Source: AC-32 sp963746155
Lineage (GTDB): Bacteria; Actinomycetota; Thermoleophilia; Gaiellales; Gaiellaceae
Assembly: GCA_963746155.1 (NCBI GenBank)
Contig: CAVVAB010000001.1
Coordinates: forward strand, 62,001-126,000
Length of the DNA stretch: 64,000 nucleotides
Reading direction: 5' to 3'
Shown here: in pieces, positions 44,878-54,370 of the stretch
How positions within the stretch are numbered: the stretch's first letter is position 1
Layout: each line of letters begins with the position of its first letter
The notes under the pieces: model-generated
What the model saw: the letters and a program-made list of their open reading frames with translations, nothing else
Database searches by the model: none
What the model was told of the DNA's origin: nothing
Position numbers and translations under genes: made by a program

Positions 44878-45694
44878 GAGGCGCTCCGATCCGGTTGCGC
44901 AGGACGCCGATCCCCTCGACCTCGAGCTCGACCTCGTCGCCGGGCTGCAGCCAGCGCTCGTCGCCGTGCTCGAGGATGCAGCCGGTGCCGACCGTGCCCG
45001 AGCCGAGCACGTCGCCCGGGCGCAGCTCGGTGTTGCGGCCCGCCTGCGCGACGATCGCCTCCCACGAGTGGTACATGTCGCCGAGGTTCCCGCGCGAGCG
45101 CTCCTCCCCGTTCACGCGCGCGACCATCTCCAGGCGCAGGTCGCCGAGCTCGTCCGGCGTGACGACGACCGGGCCGAGCGAGGTCGCGAAGTCCTTGCCC
45201 TTCGCCGGCCCGAGCCCGACCTTCATCTCCTGTCGCTGCAGGTCGCGCGCGGACCAGTCGTTCATGACCGTGAACCCGCCGATGGCGCCGTCGGCACCCA
45301 TCACCACGGCGACCTCGAGCTCGTAGTCGAGCTTCTCCGTGCCCTCGGGATACGGGATCTCCTCGTCGGGCCCGTAGATCGCCGCCGGGTTCGAGAAGTA
45401 GAAGACCGGGATCTCGTACCACTCGGGAGGCACCTCGCCCCGGCCGGTCACGGCGCGCGCGTTCTTCACGTGGCCCTCGAAGGCGTAGAAGTCGCGCACC
45501 GAGGGCGGGCGCCGGATCGGCGCCAGGAGCCGCACCTCGGCGAGCGGGTACTCCGCGTGCTCGCGCGCCTGCCCGCCGCCGGTGAAGAACGACTCGAGCG
45601 TCTGGGCCGCGAGCTGGATCACGCGGTCGCCCTCGATCCGCCCCGGCCAGCCGCGGATCTCGTGCGCCACCGGCGTGAACATGCAGAGCTTCAT
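44874..45694 (-). CDS. Fumarylacetoacetate hydrolase family protein
   Basis: About 273 residues starting MKLCMFTPVAHEIRGWPGRI. PPSVRDFYAFEGHVKNAR, PVFYFSNPAAIYGPDEEIPYP, KLDYELEVAVVMG (metal Glu residues), GFTVMNDWSARDLQRQEMKVGLGPAKGKDF and GSGTVGTGCILEHG are the FAH core. With HmgA and HPPD nearby, fumarylacetoacetate cleavage is the favoured role. The 3' end is uncertain: the open frame runs into the next gene, while one missing C near 44883 gives NRIGAPS and a TGA overlapping the next ATG. Confidence 0.85.
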
Positions 45695-45701
45695 CGCGCG
45701 A

Positions 45702-45746
45702 GGCACCGCAGCGGTGCCGCTGTCAGACGCACGGGCGTGCCCGTGC
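45702..45746. other. Two hairpins ahead of the FAH-family gene
   Basis: GGCACCG-CAG-CGGTGCC (45702-45718) and GCACGGGC-GT-GCCCGTGC (45729-45746) lie in the 102-base gap between the CDF transporter stop and the FAH start. The nearer one ends 8 bases from the ATG and would mask the ribosome binding region, or they form a terminator for the transporter gene. Confidence 0.45.
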
Positions 45747-45796
45747 GCCTCTATGATCGGCGCTGCCAAGTCGGCGCTACGGTTCCGTGTGAACTA

Positions 45797-47131
45797 TCAC
45801 GTCGGCGATCTCGGGAGCTCGCGTCTGATCCGCTCCTCGATCTCGCTCGCGCGCACGTGTGCGTCGGCGAGCGACGCGTGGGGGTCGAGCCCGATCGTCA
45901 GGTACGCGAGCAGGCCGTCGTCGGTGCGGAGAAAGCGGAGCTCGCGCTGCTCTGCGCCGGTCGCCTCTCGCACGATCCGCTCGACCACGGCCCGGTCGGC
46001 GACCGCATCGTCGGCGCTTCGCCCCTCACCCGCCTCCTTGAGCGGCTCGAGATGCGTCTGCACCGCGCTCCACCTCCGCGACCGACTCCACGATCGCCCG
46101 CTCGACCTCGCTCGCCACCTCGTGCGCCTCCTCGAGCGGCAGCTCGCCGGGGAGCTTGAGGTGGAGCGAGACCTCCGTGCGGCGGCCCGACGCGCACGAT
46201 CGTCAGGTTGTGGATCTCGCGCACGCGCGGGACCCGCTGCGCGGCGGCAAGCGCCCGCTCGCGGAGCGCCGTCTCGTCGACGCGCGGCTCGACGTGGACG
46301 ACCACGTCGCTGCCGGGCAGCGCGCGGTGCATCGGCCTCTTCGACCGCGTCCGCCGCCGCGTGCCCCTGGCCGACCGCCGCTCCTGAAGGCACTCCGATC
46401 ACCACGTCGGCGAACTGCTGCCCCGCGGCCTGGCGCATCCGCAGGCGGCGCAGCTCGACGGGAGGATCGACGGCACCGATGGCCGCCACCGCAGCCGCCT
46501 CGGCCTCGCTCGGGACCCGGTCCATGAGCACGTCCACATTCACGCGCATCAGCCGGCCCGCGGCCAGCAGGACGAGCACGGCCACGAACAGCGCGGCGAC
46601 CGAGTCGGCCCAGTAGTAGCCGGCGGTTGCGGCCGCGAGCCCGAGCAGGACCGCGGTCGAGCCGGCGAAGTCGCCCGCGAAGTGGAGCGCGTTCGCCTGC
46701 AGCGCCGGGCTCCTGTATCGCCGCCCTGCGCGGTACGAGACGAACGCCCTGCTCGCATCGATGACCATCACCGCGCCGACGATCACGAGCGCGTACCACT
46801 TCGGGTCGACCTGGCCGGGCGCGTGGTCGGTCAGGCGCAGGATCGCGCGCCAGCCGATCCACAGGCTCGCGACGACGAGGATCGCCGCCTCGGCGAGCGC
46901 GGCCAGGTGCTCCGCCTTTCCGTGCCCGTACGCGTGGCCCGGATCGGCCGGGCGCACCGCGACCCCGAGCGCCACGAAGGTCAGCAGCGCCGCCACGAGA
47001 TCGGTGCCCGAGTGCACCGACTCCGAGAGCAGGCCGAGGCTGTGCGTCGCGAGTCCGGTGCCGAGCTTGAGCGCGATCAGCAGGCAGGCCGCGAGCACGG
47101 AGATGAGCGCCGTTCGCCGCTGCGGGGTCAT
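45797..47131 (-). CDS. Cation diffusion facilitator transporter (three frame breaks)
   Basis: About 443 residues, an exporter of Zn2+ or related ions. Spans with the metal site HSGTDLVAALLTF and HFAGDFAGSTAVLLGL, and the loop GHAYGHGKAEHLAAL, are typical CDF. The cytosolic dimerisation domain is present in tandem-like form (DVVVHVEPRVDETALRERAL, LHLKLPGELPLEEAHEVASEVE, LTIGLDPHASLADAHVRASEIE). Breaks near 46335, 46190 and 46075 add to a full codon, so the last 90 residues return to the first frame. The C-terminal part is longer than in most CDF proteins. Confidence 0.83.
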   Translation of the reverse strand: MTPQRRTALISVLAACLLIALKLGTGLATHSLGLLSESVHSGTDLVAALLTFVALGVAVRPADPGHAYGHGKAEHLAALAEAAILVVASLWIGWRAILRLTDHAPGQVDPKWYALVIVGAVMVIDASRAFVSYRAGRRYRSPALQANALHFAGDFAGSTAVLLGLAAATAGYYWADSVAALFVAVLVLLAAGRLMRVNVDVLMDRVPSEAEAAAVAAIGAVDPPVELRRLRMRQAAGQQFADVVIGVPSGAAVGQGHAAADAVEEADAPRAARQRRGRPRRAARRRDGAPRAGACRRAAGPARARDPQPDDRARRAAARRSRSTSSSPASCRSRRRTRWRARSSGRSWSRSRRWSAVQTHLEPLKEAGEGRSADDAVADRAVVERIVREATGAEQRELRFLRTDDGLLAYLTIGLDPHASLADAHVRASEIEERIRRELPRSPT

Positions 47132-47167
47132 CGCGGCGAAGGATCGCACGGGCTAGCCTGGAGGTCG

Positions 47168-47655
47168 ATGCGCTGGGACGAGTTTGCCGCCGTCTGCCCG
47201 GAGCTCGCCGCGCTGGGCGAGGAGCGGTTACGAGCCCGTGAGCTCTGTCTGCTCGGGACCCTGCGCAGGAACGGCTTCCCGCGGATCAGCCCGGTCGAGC
47301 CGGACTTCGTCGACGGCGAGCTGATGCTCGGGATGATGTGGCGCTCGCCGAAGGCGCGCGACCTGCTGCGCGATCCGCGGCTGCGTCGTCCACAGCGTCG
47401 TCTCCGAGCCGCATGGGAAGCGAGGGCGACTTCAAGCTCTACGGCCGCGCCGTGCAGGTCGACGACCCGGACCGGCGCGCCCGCTACCGCGCGACGATCA
47501 AGGCGCGCATCGACTGGGAGCCGGACGAGCCGAGCTACCACCTCTTCGCGGTCGACGTCGACTCGTCCGGGTTCGTCACCTTCGGCGAGGAGCGCTACGG
47601 CCTCGCCTGGAGTCCGGACGACGGCCTGCGCCGCTGGGAGCAGCGCGCGAGCTAG
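47168..47655 (+). CDS. Pyridoxamine 5'-phosphate oxidase-like protein (two frame breaks)
   Basis: About 161 residues. The split-barrel pattern is seen in LCLLGTLRRNGFPRISPVEP, LMLGMMWRSPKARDLLRDPR and, after breaks near 47385 and 47420, EGDFKLYGRAVQVDDPDRR. This is the general stress / FMN- or F420-binding family, not the vitamin B6 enzyme proper. The cofactor is not decidable. It is divergent from the CDF gene, and its stop overlaps that of the cyclase fusion on the other strand. Confidence 0.72.
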
Positions 47656-50600
47656 CGCACCCAGAGCTGGTCGAGCAGCATTCCGAAGCCGGCCGGGCTG
47701 TACTGGTAGTTGCCGACGCGCTTCGAGAGCACGTTGACGGAGTTCGGCGTGTAGAGCGGCGCCCACGGCGCCTCGTTGGTCAGCTCCCGGTCGATGCGCT
47801 CCGAGAGGCCGAGGGCCTCGCTCGAAGCCGCCGCCTCCAGCCTCGAGCCTTGCTGGAGCTGCCGGTCGATCCGGCGATCGCAGAACTCCGAAGTGTTCGC
47901 GTTGACGGCGCTCGCAGGCACGAACGACCCGCAGGCGAAGTTCGGGCTGAAGAATGCAGATGGGGCCGGGTAGTCGGCAAGCCAGCCCGCGAACCCGATC
48001 TGCGCCCTGGTGCGGGAATCCCCGACGATGCCGAAGTAGTTGGCCCTGAGGGGGAGGGTCTTGACCGAGGCGCGATACCCGAGCTCACGGAGAGCCCTGG
48101 CGGCGACAGCGCCGACCCCTGGATACGGGCTCCACGACCAGACGGTGACTCTCATCCCTCCCGTTCCGGAGCCCGCCACGAGGGCGCGCGCCTTCGCGAG
48201 ATCGGGGGCGGTCCAGACCCCCTGGCTCGACGGCGCGACGGTGTAGGGGCAGTAGGGCTTGTACCCCGGGAAATCGGGAGGCAGGATCTGGCAGGTGGGG
48301 CGGGCCGCGACGGGGCCACCGAAGGTGCGGACTCCGGCGCTGCGGTCGATGGCGTAGTTCAGCGCCTTCCGCACGGCGAGCCGGTCGAACGGGGCCACCC
48401 GGCTGTTGAGAAAGAGCCCGGTCGTGGTCGGCGTCGGAGCGGTGTGCACGAGGCTTGCGTGCTGCGTCGAGAGCGCCGTCAGCTGGTCCAGCGACAGGCG
48501 ATTGACCCAAAGGACGTCCGCCTTGCCGTGGACGACATCGGCGATCGCCCCCTGGACCGTGCCGGAGGCGCGGAGCACGATCGTGTCTGGGTACCCGTCC
48601 GGCTGCGCCGCCTGCGACCACTCTCGGAAGTACGGGTTCCGCACCAGCTTGAGCAGCCGCTTCGGCTCGTAGGCCGCGATCGCGTACGGCCCGGTCTCGG
48701 GCAGCGCGTGCGTGCCGATGTCGTGCGGCGGCGAGCCGGCGGGGACCGCGAAGGCGAAGGGAAGGGCAAGCTTGTACAGGAACTCCGGGTTGGGCTCGAC
48801 GAGGTGGAAGGTGACCGTCCGGGCCGTGTCGTCGGCGACGATGCCGCGCGCGAGACTGCAGCGCTTCGGCTTGGCCCTGCAGCGCGCGCCGCCGACGATC
48901 CCGTCGTAGTAGCTCACCGGCGAGCCGACCCGGAAGTCCCGTTCGATCGTCGCGCGGAAGTCGGATGCCTTCACGGAGCGGCTATTCGAGTAGCGGATCC
49001 CGCGGCGCAGGGTGAACGCGTACGTTCGCCCGCCGTCCGTCGGGGACGGAAGCGACACGGCGAGATCCGGAACCAGCTGCGTGGCCGCCACTCCGCTCGT
49101 TTGGTTGTAGCCGACGAGCCCATCGCCTGTCGTGTGCAGGATCGCCCAGGAGTTGGGGATGTAGGAGACGGCCGGGTCGATCGAATCGAGGGCCTGCGGA
49201 CTGCGTCGCTCGCGCAGGACGAGGGTGCCGCCGCGGTGTTGTGCGCCCGACTGCCGCACCGCCACCAGCAGCTTGCCGTGCGAGCTCGCAACGCCCTGCG
49301 GCCGGTCGCCGACGCGGATCGGCTTTCCGGGACGGTTCGTGCTCGGGTCGATCCGGACCACCGTGCCGCCGAACTGGTCGCTGACCCAGACTCCTCCAGG
49401 GCCGACCGCGACCGAGGTCGGTCCGTCCCCCGCGGGGATCGTGATTGCCATCGAGTTCGTGTTCGCATTGATGCGGGTGACGGTGCCGTCGAGGCTGTTC
49501 GCGACCCAGACAGCACCGTCGTGGTACGCGATGCCGGCGGGGCCGTTCCCGACGTGGATCGGCTGGATGACCTTGCCGCTGGCCGGGTCGATGCGCACGA
49601 CCTCGTTCGCCCCTCGCTGGCTTGCCCACAGCGATCCCGCGCCGAAGGCGAGCTCGGTTGCCGGGATCGAAAGCGTTGCCGACGGCCTGCCGGTATCCGG
49701 GTTGATCCTGGTGATCGTGCCGTCCCCGCTGTTCGCGACCCACACGGAGCCGTGCCCGTAGACGACGCCGAGCGGGCCGTTGCCGACCGCGATCGGCTGC
49801 ACGACCTGGTTCACCTTCGGGTCGATCTTCGAGACCGTGCCGTCCAGGCTGTTCGCAACCCAGACGAAGCCGTGCCCGATCGCGATCCCGCTCGGGCCGT
49901 GGCCGACCTGGATCGTGTCGACCTCCCGGTTCGTGGACGGGTCGATCCGGGAGACGGTCCCGTCGTCGGCGTTCGTGACCCAGATCGCACCCAGGCCCAC
50001 CGCGATCTTCGTCGGCGTCGCGCCGACTCCCACGTCCCCGACGAGGTGGCCTGATGGATCGAAGATGCCGACGGAATCGCCGGCGACGGCCTTCGGCGCG
50101 CCACCCCGCCCGCCCTGGCCCAGCGCGAAGATCGGGATCGCCACCGCAGCCGCGATCACCCCGGCGAGCGCCGACAGGAGCACGGGCCGGCGGCCAAACC
50201 GCTTCGGCTCGCGAGCCCTCTCGGCCTTGAGCGGGGGAAACGCGGTCTGCAGGCCCTCGATGTCGAGCTGGTAGAGGCGCTCGGGCCGGTCGATGTCCTT
50301 GAGCCGGTAGGCGCCGAGGTCGCGGATCGCCACGCCGCCGGCCTCGTCCTCGACGAGCTCGCGAGTCGCGTTGGAGAGCAGGACCTGGCCGCCGTGGGCG
50401 ACGGCGCCGATCCTCGCGGCCCGGTGCACGCCGAGCCCGACGTAGCGCTCGTCGCCGACCGCCGGCTCGCCGGTGTGCAGGCCCATCCGCACGCGGACCT
50501 CCGCCCCCTCGGGCCATTGGTGCTCGGCGAGCGCGCGCTGCGCGGCCACGGCGGCTCCGAGCGCCGCGTTCGCACGGGCGAAGGCGAAGAAGAACGAGTC

Positions 50601-50789
50601 GCCCTGCGTGTCGACCTCATGCCCGCCGCGCGCCTCCGCCGCCTCCCGGAGGATGCGCTGATGCTCGTCGAGCACCTCGGGGTATCGTGCATCGAGCCGT
50701 TTGAGCAGGGCGGTCGATCCCTCGATGTCCGTGAACAGAAAGGTGACGGTCCCTCGCGGGAGCTCGGCGGTCGGCGTTGCTCTTCGAAT
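47652..50789 (-). CDS. Cyclase-domain / beta-propeller / solute-binding (SBP5) fusion protein
   Basis: One uninterrupted frame of about 1045 codons. Part 1 (about 165 residues) is a class III nucleotidyl cyclase domain: TVTFLFTDIEGSTALLKRLD, GHEVDTQGDSFFFAFARA, GVHRAARIGAVAHGGQVLLS. Then one membrane span (VLLSALAGVIAAAVAIPIFAL). Part 2 is a YVTN/YncE-like propeller of six or seven blades (IWVTNADDGTVSRIDPSTN, VWVANSLDGTVSKIDPK and so on). Part 3 from about residue 500 is a family 5 peptide/nickel-type binding domain (WAILHTTGDGLVGYNQTSG to the C-terminus). No ATG, GTG or TTG precedes the cyclase motif; the first is GTG 50675, which would cut the metal Asp off. The true start is unresolved. 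Confidence 0.85.
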   Translation of the reverse strand: MRRATPTAELPRGTVTFLFTDIEGSTALLKRLDARYPEVLDEHQRILREAAEARGGHEVDTQGDSFFFAFARANAALGAAVAAQRALAEHQWPEGAEVRVRMGLHTGEPAVGDERYVGLGVHRAARIGAVAHGGQVLLSNATRELVEDEAGGVAIRDLGAYRLKDIDRPERLYQLDIEGLQTAFPPLKAERAREPKRFGRRPVLLSALAGVIAAAVAIPIFALGQGGRGGAPKAVAGDSVGIFDPSGHLVGDVGVGATPTKIAVGLGAIWVTNADDGTVSRIDPSTNREVDTIQVGHGPSGIAIGHGFVWVANSLDGTVSKIDPKVNQVVQPIAVGNGPLGVVYGHGSVWVANSGDGTITRINPDTGRPSATLSIPATELAFGAGSLWASQRGANEVVRIDPASGKVIQPIHVGNGPAGIAYHDGAVWVANSLDGTVTRINANTNSMAITIPAGDGPTSVAVGPGGVWVSDQFGGTVVRIDPSTNRPGKPIRVGDRPQGVASSHGKLLVAVRQSGAQHRGGTLVLRERRSPQALDSIDPAVSYIPNSWAILHTTGDGLVGYNQTSGVAATQLVPDLAVSLPSPTDGGRTYAFTLRRGIRYSNSRSVKASDFRATIERDFRVGSPVSYYDGIVGGARCRAKPKRCSLARGIVADDTARTVTFHLVEPNPEFLYKLALPFAFAVPAGSPPHDIGTHALPETGPYAIAAYEPKRLLKLVRNPYFREWSQAAQPDGYPDTIVLRASGTVQGAIADVVHGKADVLWVNRLSLDQLTALSTQHASLVHTAPTPTTTGLFLNSRVAPFDRLAVRKALNYAIDRSAGVRTFGGPVAARPTCQILPPDFPGYKPYCPYTVAPSSQGVWTAPDLAKARALVAGSGTGGMRVTVWSWSPYPGVGAVAARALRELGYRASVKTLPLRANYFGIVGDSRTRAQIGFAGWLADYPAPSAFFSPNFACGSFVPASAVNANTSEFCDRRIDRQLQQGSRLEAAASSEALGLSERIDRELTNEAPWAPLYTPNSVNVLSKRVGNYQYSPAGFGMLLDQLWVR

Positions 50790-50792
50790 CCC

Positions 50793-51893
50793 CTAAAGGT
50801 TTCCGCGGAGCGCCTGCTCGCGCTCGATCGACTCGAAGAGGGCCTTGAAGTTGCCCTCGCCGAACGTGGTCGCGCCGTGGCGCTCGATCACCTCGAAGAA
50901 GACCGTCGGCCGGTCCTGCGCGGTCTTCGTGAAGATCTGGAGCAGGTACCCGTCCTCGTCGCGGTCGGCGAGGATCTTCAGCCGCTTCAGGTCGCCGTAG
51001 TCCTCGGAGATCTCCCCCACGCGGCTCTCGACCTCTTCGTAGTAGGCCTCCGGCGTGTCGAGGAACGGCACTCCGCGCTCCTTCAGCGCCTGGACGGTGC
51101 CGACGATGTCCTCGCTCTGCATCGCGATGTGCTGCACGCCCGGGCCGTGGTTGAACTCGAGGTACTCCTCGATCTGGCTCTTGCGCTTGCCCTCGGCCGG
51201 CTCGTTGATCGGGAACTTGATCTTGCCGCTCCCGTCCGCCATCACCTTCGACATCAGCGCCGAGTACTCGGTCTGGATCTGGTCGTCGCCGAAGTGGACG
51301 ATGTTCGTCATCCCGAAGACGCGCTCGTAGAACTCGACCCAGTGGTTCATGCGCCCGAGCTCGACGTTGCCGACGACGTGGTCGAAGCTGATCAGGCCGA
51401 CGCCCTCGGCCGGCTGGCCGTTCTCTGCGGCAGAGCGATAGCCGGGCAGGTACGGCCCCGCGTAGTCGCTGCGGTTCACGAACGTGTGGATCGTGTCGCC
51501 GTAGGTGCCGATCGACGAGAGCTCGACGCGGCCGAGCTCGTCCTCGAACCACTGCGGCTCCGCGATCACGCGCGCGCCGCGCTGGACGGCCTGGCGGTAG
51601 GCCTCGTCCGCGCTCGGCACCTGCAGCGCGATCACCTTCGCGCCGTCGCCGTGGCGCCCCGCGAACTGGGTGATCTCGTGGTCGGCGCGCAGGCCGCTCG
51701 TCACGACCAGGCGGATCTCGCCCTGCTCGAGCACGTACGAGGCGCGGTCGCGGACGCCGGTCTCCGGGCCCGCGTAGGCCGTCGGCGTGAAGCCGAACGC
51801 GTGCTCGTAGTAGTACGCGGACTGCTTCGCGTTGCCGACCCACAGCTCGACGTGATCCCACCCGTCGAGCGGCATGAAGTCGTTCGAGCTCAC
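50793..51893 (-). CDS. hppD: 4-hydroxyphenylpyruvate dioxygenase
   Basis: A 366-residue two-VOC-domain enzyme that converts 4-hydroxyphenylpyruvate to homogentisate. Fe ligands are in ISFDHVVGNVELGRMNHWVE (His), GPGVQHIAMQSEDI (His) and PTVFFEVIERHGATTFGEGN (Glu). The C-terminal helix NFKALFESIEREQALRGNL is standard. I start at GTG 51893 (SSNDFMPLDGWDHVELWVGN). The same frame is open upstream into the MFS transporter without a stop. HmgA and the FAH-family gene supply the next steps. Confidence 0.95.
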   Translation of the reverse strand: MSSNDFMPLDGWDHVELWVGNAKQSAYYYEHAFGFTPTAYAGPETGVRDRASYVLEQGEIRLVVTSGLRADHEITQFAGRHGDGAKVIALQVPSADEAYRQAVQRGARVIAEPQWFEDELGRVELSSIGTYGDTIHTFVNRSDYAGPYLPGYRSAAENGQPAEGVGLISFDHVVGNVELGRMNHWVEFYERVFGMTNIVHFGDDQIQTEYSALMSKVMADGSGKIKFPINEPAEGKRKSQIEEYLEFNHGPGVQHIAMQSEDIVGTVQALKERGVPFLDTPEAYYEEVESRVGEISEDYGDLKRLKILADRDEDGYLLQIFTKTAQDRPTVFFEVIERHGATTFGEGNFKALFESIEREQALRGNL

Positions 51894-51903
51894 GTCTCGG
51901 ATC

Positions 51904-53425
51904 TTACTGGCGTCGCTTTGCCGAGTCACCTCCCCGCCCGAGGGGACGTCCTCGGCAAGCTCCTTCTTCAGCGGAACCTCGCGGACCCACAGGAGCGAGA
52001 CGACGAAGACGGCCGCGCAAAGGCCCGCAGCCGCGAGAAAGGCCGGAGTGATCGCGTTCGCGAGCACCTCGCGTCCCCCGAGCGGGAGCCGGTGGATCAC
52101 GGCGCCGTCGATGCTCGCGCCTGGCGGCAGGTTCTGGTTCACGATCACGCCCATCAGCGCCACGCCGAGCGTGGCGCCGATCGAGCGCGAGAACTGCGCG
52201 AGCGCGGTCGCCGAGCCCATCGCGCGCCGCGGCGACCGAGTTCTGCACCGACAGCACGAAGATCTGCATCATCATCCCGAGCCCGATTCCGGCGAGGACC
52301 ATGTTCCGGGCGGCCTCGCGGTTGGTCGTGTTGACGCCCATCCTCCAGAGCAAGAGCTCCGCCAGGCCCGAGCACGACCGGGCCGATCAGCGTGTTCGGC
52401 CGGTAGCGGCCGGTGCGCGAGACGATCTGGCCCGAGACGAAGCTCGTGATCACGGCCCCGAGCAGGAGCGGCGTCAGCACGATGCCGGACGAGGTGGCCG
52501 ACGTGCCGATCACGCCCTGCACGAAGAGCGGGACGAAGCTGATCGTCCCGAACATCGCGGCCCCGACCAGCGCCATGCACGCGACGCTCGAGGCGACCGT
52601 CTGGTTGCGCAGCAGGTCGAAGGGCAGGATCGGCTCGGGCACGCGCCGCTCGACGAGCGCGAAGATCGAGAGCACGACCACCGAGGCGAGCAGGGCGCCG
52701 ATCACGTGGCCCGAGCTCCAGGCGTAGTCGCGCCCGCCCCACACGAGCCCGAGCAGAAGCGCCGTCGTGCCGAGCGCGAGGATCGCCGCGCCGAGCCAGT
52801 CGATCGAGTGCTCGAGCCGCTGCCGCCTGCGCGGCATCGTCACGAGGATCACCGCGAGCGCGACGCCGCCGATCGGCAGGTTGACGTAGAAGATCCAGCG
52901 CCAGCTCAGGTTGTCGACGATGAAGCCGCCGACCAGCGGCCCGATGATCGACGCGGCCGCGAAGACCGACCCGATCAGCCCCTGGTAGCGGCCGCGGTCG
53001 CGGGGCGGGACGATCATCCCGATCATCGCCAGCGTCAGCGGGAAGATCCCGCCCGCGCCGAGCCCCTGGATCGCGCGGAAGACGACCAGCTGCAGCATCG
53101 ACTGCGACAGGCCGCACAGCGCCGATCCGAAGAGGAAGATCGAGATCGCGACGATGAACAGCGGCTTGCGGCCGTAGACGTCGCCGAGCCTCCCGTAGAG
53201 CGGGACGGTGACGGTCGCGCCGAGCATGTACGCGGTGAAGACCCACGAGTACTGCGAGATCCCGCCGAGCTCGGAGACGACCCTCGGCAGCGCGGTGGCG
53301 ACGATCGTCTGGTCGAGCGCCGCCAGCAGCAGCGCGACCATCAGGCCGGAGTAGATCGCGAGGATTCGGCCGATCGAGTAGCGGTATCCCGGAGGCGTCC
53401 GGGCCAGCCGCTCTCGCATGGTCAT
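51904..53425 (-). CDS. DHA2-family drug efflux MFS transporter (two frame breaks)
   Basis: A 14-span proton antiporter of about 500 residues. LLAALDQTIVATALPRVVSE (motif D1), VPLYGRLGDVYGRKPLFIVA (motif A), FRAIQGLGAGGIFPLTLAMI and GPLVGGFIVDNLSWRWIFYV (motif C) define DHA2. Breaks near 52370 and 52218 separate RYRPNTLIGPVVL, NMVLAGIGLGMMMQIFVLSV and GSATALAQFSRSIGATLGVA. The ATG overlaps the EamA stop (TGATG). The 3' end is uncertain because the final frame has no stop before HPPD; I give the TAA at 51904 in another frame. Confidence 0.85.
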
Positions 53426-54339
53426 CACTCCTGCACCGTACCCACCGCCGGGCTGGGCGCGGGGGTGCCTCGGGACGGGCGCGAGAGCAGGATCCCGGCC
53501 GCGATCGCGACGCCTCCCACCACCTGCGTTGTCGACAGCGGCTCGGAGAGGATCAGCACCGAGAAGACGGCGGCGAGGAACGGCTGCAGGTTCGCGTAGA
53601 CGGCGGCGCGCGAGGGCCCGACCCGGCTGATCCCGCCGAACCAGAGCATGTTCGCGACGACGAGCGGCCCGATCACCGCGAACGCGTACAGCAGCCAGAT
53701 CGTCGCGCCCAGGTTGTAGTCCTGGGTCGCCAGCTGGTGCGAGCCCACGATCAGGAGCGGCACCGTGCCCATCGCGAACGCGACCGTGCTCACGCGCAGC
53801 GTCGAGTAGCGGCGCAGGAGCGGCGAGACGCTGACCGTGTACCAGGCCCAGGTCGCCGACGCGGCGAGGCCGAGCAGGTCGCCCCAGAGCTGCGCGGAGA
53901 CTCCTCCACCCGAGCCGACCGCGACCAGCGCGGCGCCGGCGCAGGCGAGCACCGCCGCGCCCCAGAAGCGCGAGCTGAGCCGCTCGATCCCGAGCAGGAA
54001 GGCGAAGATCCCCGTCAGCACCGGCAGCGTCCCGAACAGCAGCGCCACGGTCGTCGCGGTCGTCAGCTTGATCGCGTACACGAACGCGAGCTGGTTGAGG
54101 AAGATCCCGATCGCCGCGGCAAGGCCGAGCACCATGAGGTCGCGGCGGGCGATCCTGAGCGATCCCTCCCGCGCGATCGTGACCGCGGCGAAGACGAGCG
54201 TCGCCCCGCCGAAGCGGAAGCAGCTGTAGGCGATCGGCTGGAAGCCGTGCGAGAGGACGTACTTGGTGACGGTGAAGTTGAGGGCCCAGAGCGTCACCGT
54301 CGCCAGGAGCAGCGCGTCGGCAAGCTCGGGGCGTCGCAT
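53425..54339 (-). CDS. EamA/DMT family permease
   Basis: A 304-residue ten-span transporter with two EamA repeats: ALLLATVTLWALNFTVTKYV to LACAGAALVAVG, and LLGLAASATWAWYTVSVSPL to VGGVAIAAGILL. Family members export amino acids or metabolites. I start at MRRPELADALL (54339). Its stop overlaps the MFS start, so two exporters precede HPPD on one message. Confidence 0.88.
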   Translation of the reverse strand: MRRPELADALLLATVTLWALNFTVTKYVLSHGFQPIAYSCFRFGGATLVFAAVTIAREGSLRIARRDLMVLGLAAAIGIFLNQLAFVYAIKLTTATTVALLFGTLPVLTGIFAFLLGIERLSSRFWGAAVLACAGAALVAVGSGGGVSAQLWGDLLGLAASATWAWYTVSVSPLLRRYSTLRVSTVAFAMGTVPLLIVGSHQLATQDYNLGATIWLLYAFAVIGPLVVANMLWFGGISRVGPSRAAVYANLQPFLAAVFSVLILSEPLSTTQVVGGVAIAAGILLSRPSRGTPAPSPAVGTVQE

Positions 54340-54370
54340 CCGCTCGACCCTACCCAGTAGGCTTGTGCGC

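Noticed and set aside
47850..50054. Plus-strand open frame of 734 codons opposite the cyclase fusion
   Set aside because: Antisense shadow; the minus strand has unbroken cyclase, propeller and binding-protein motifs.
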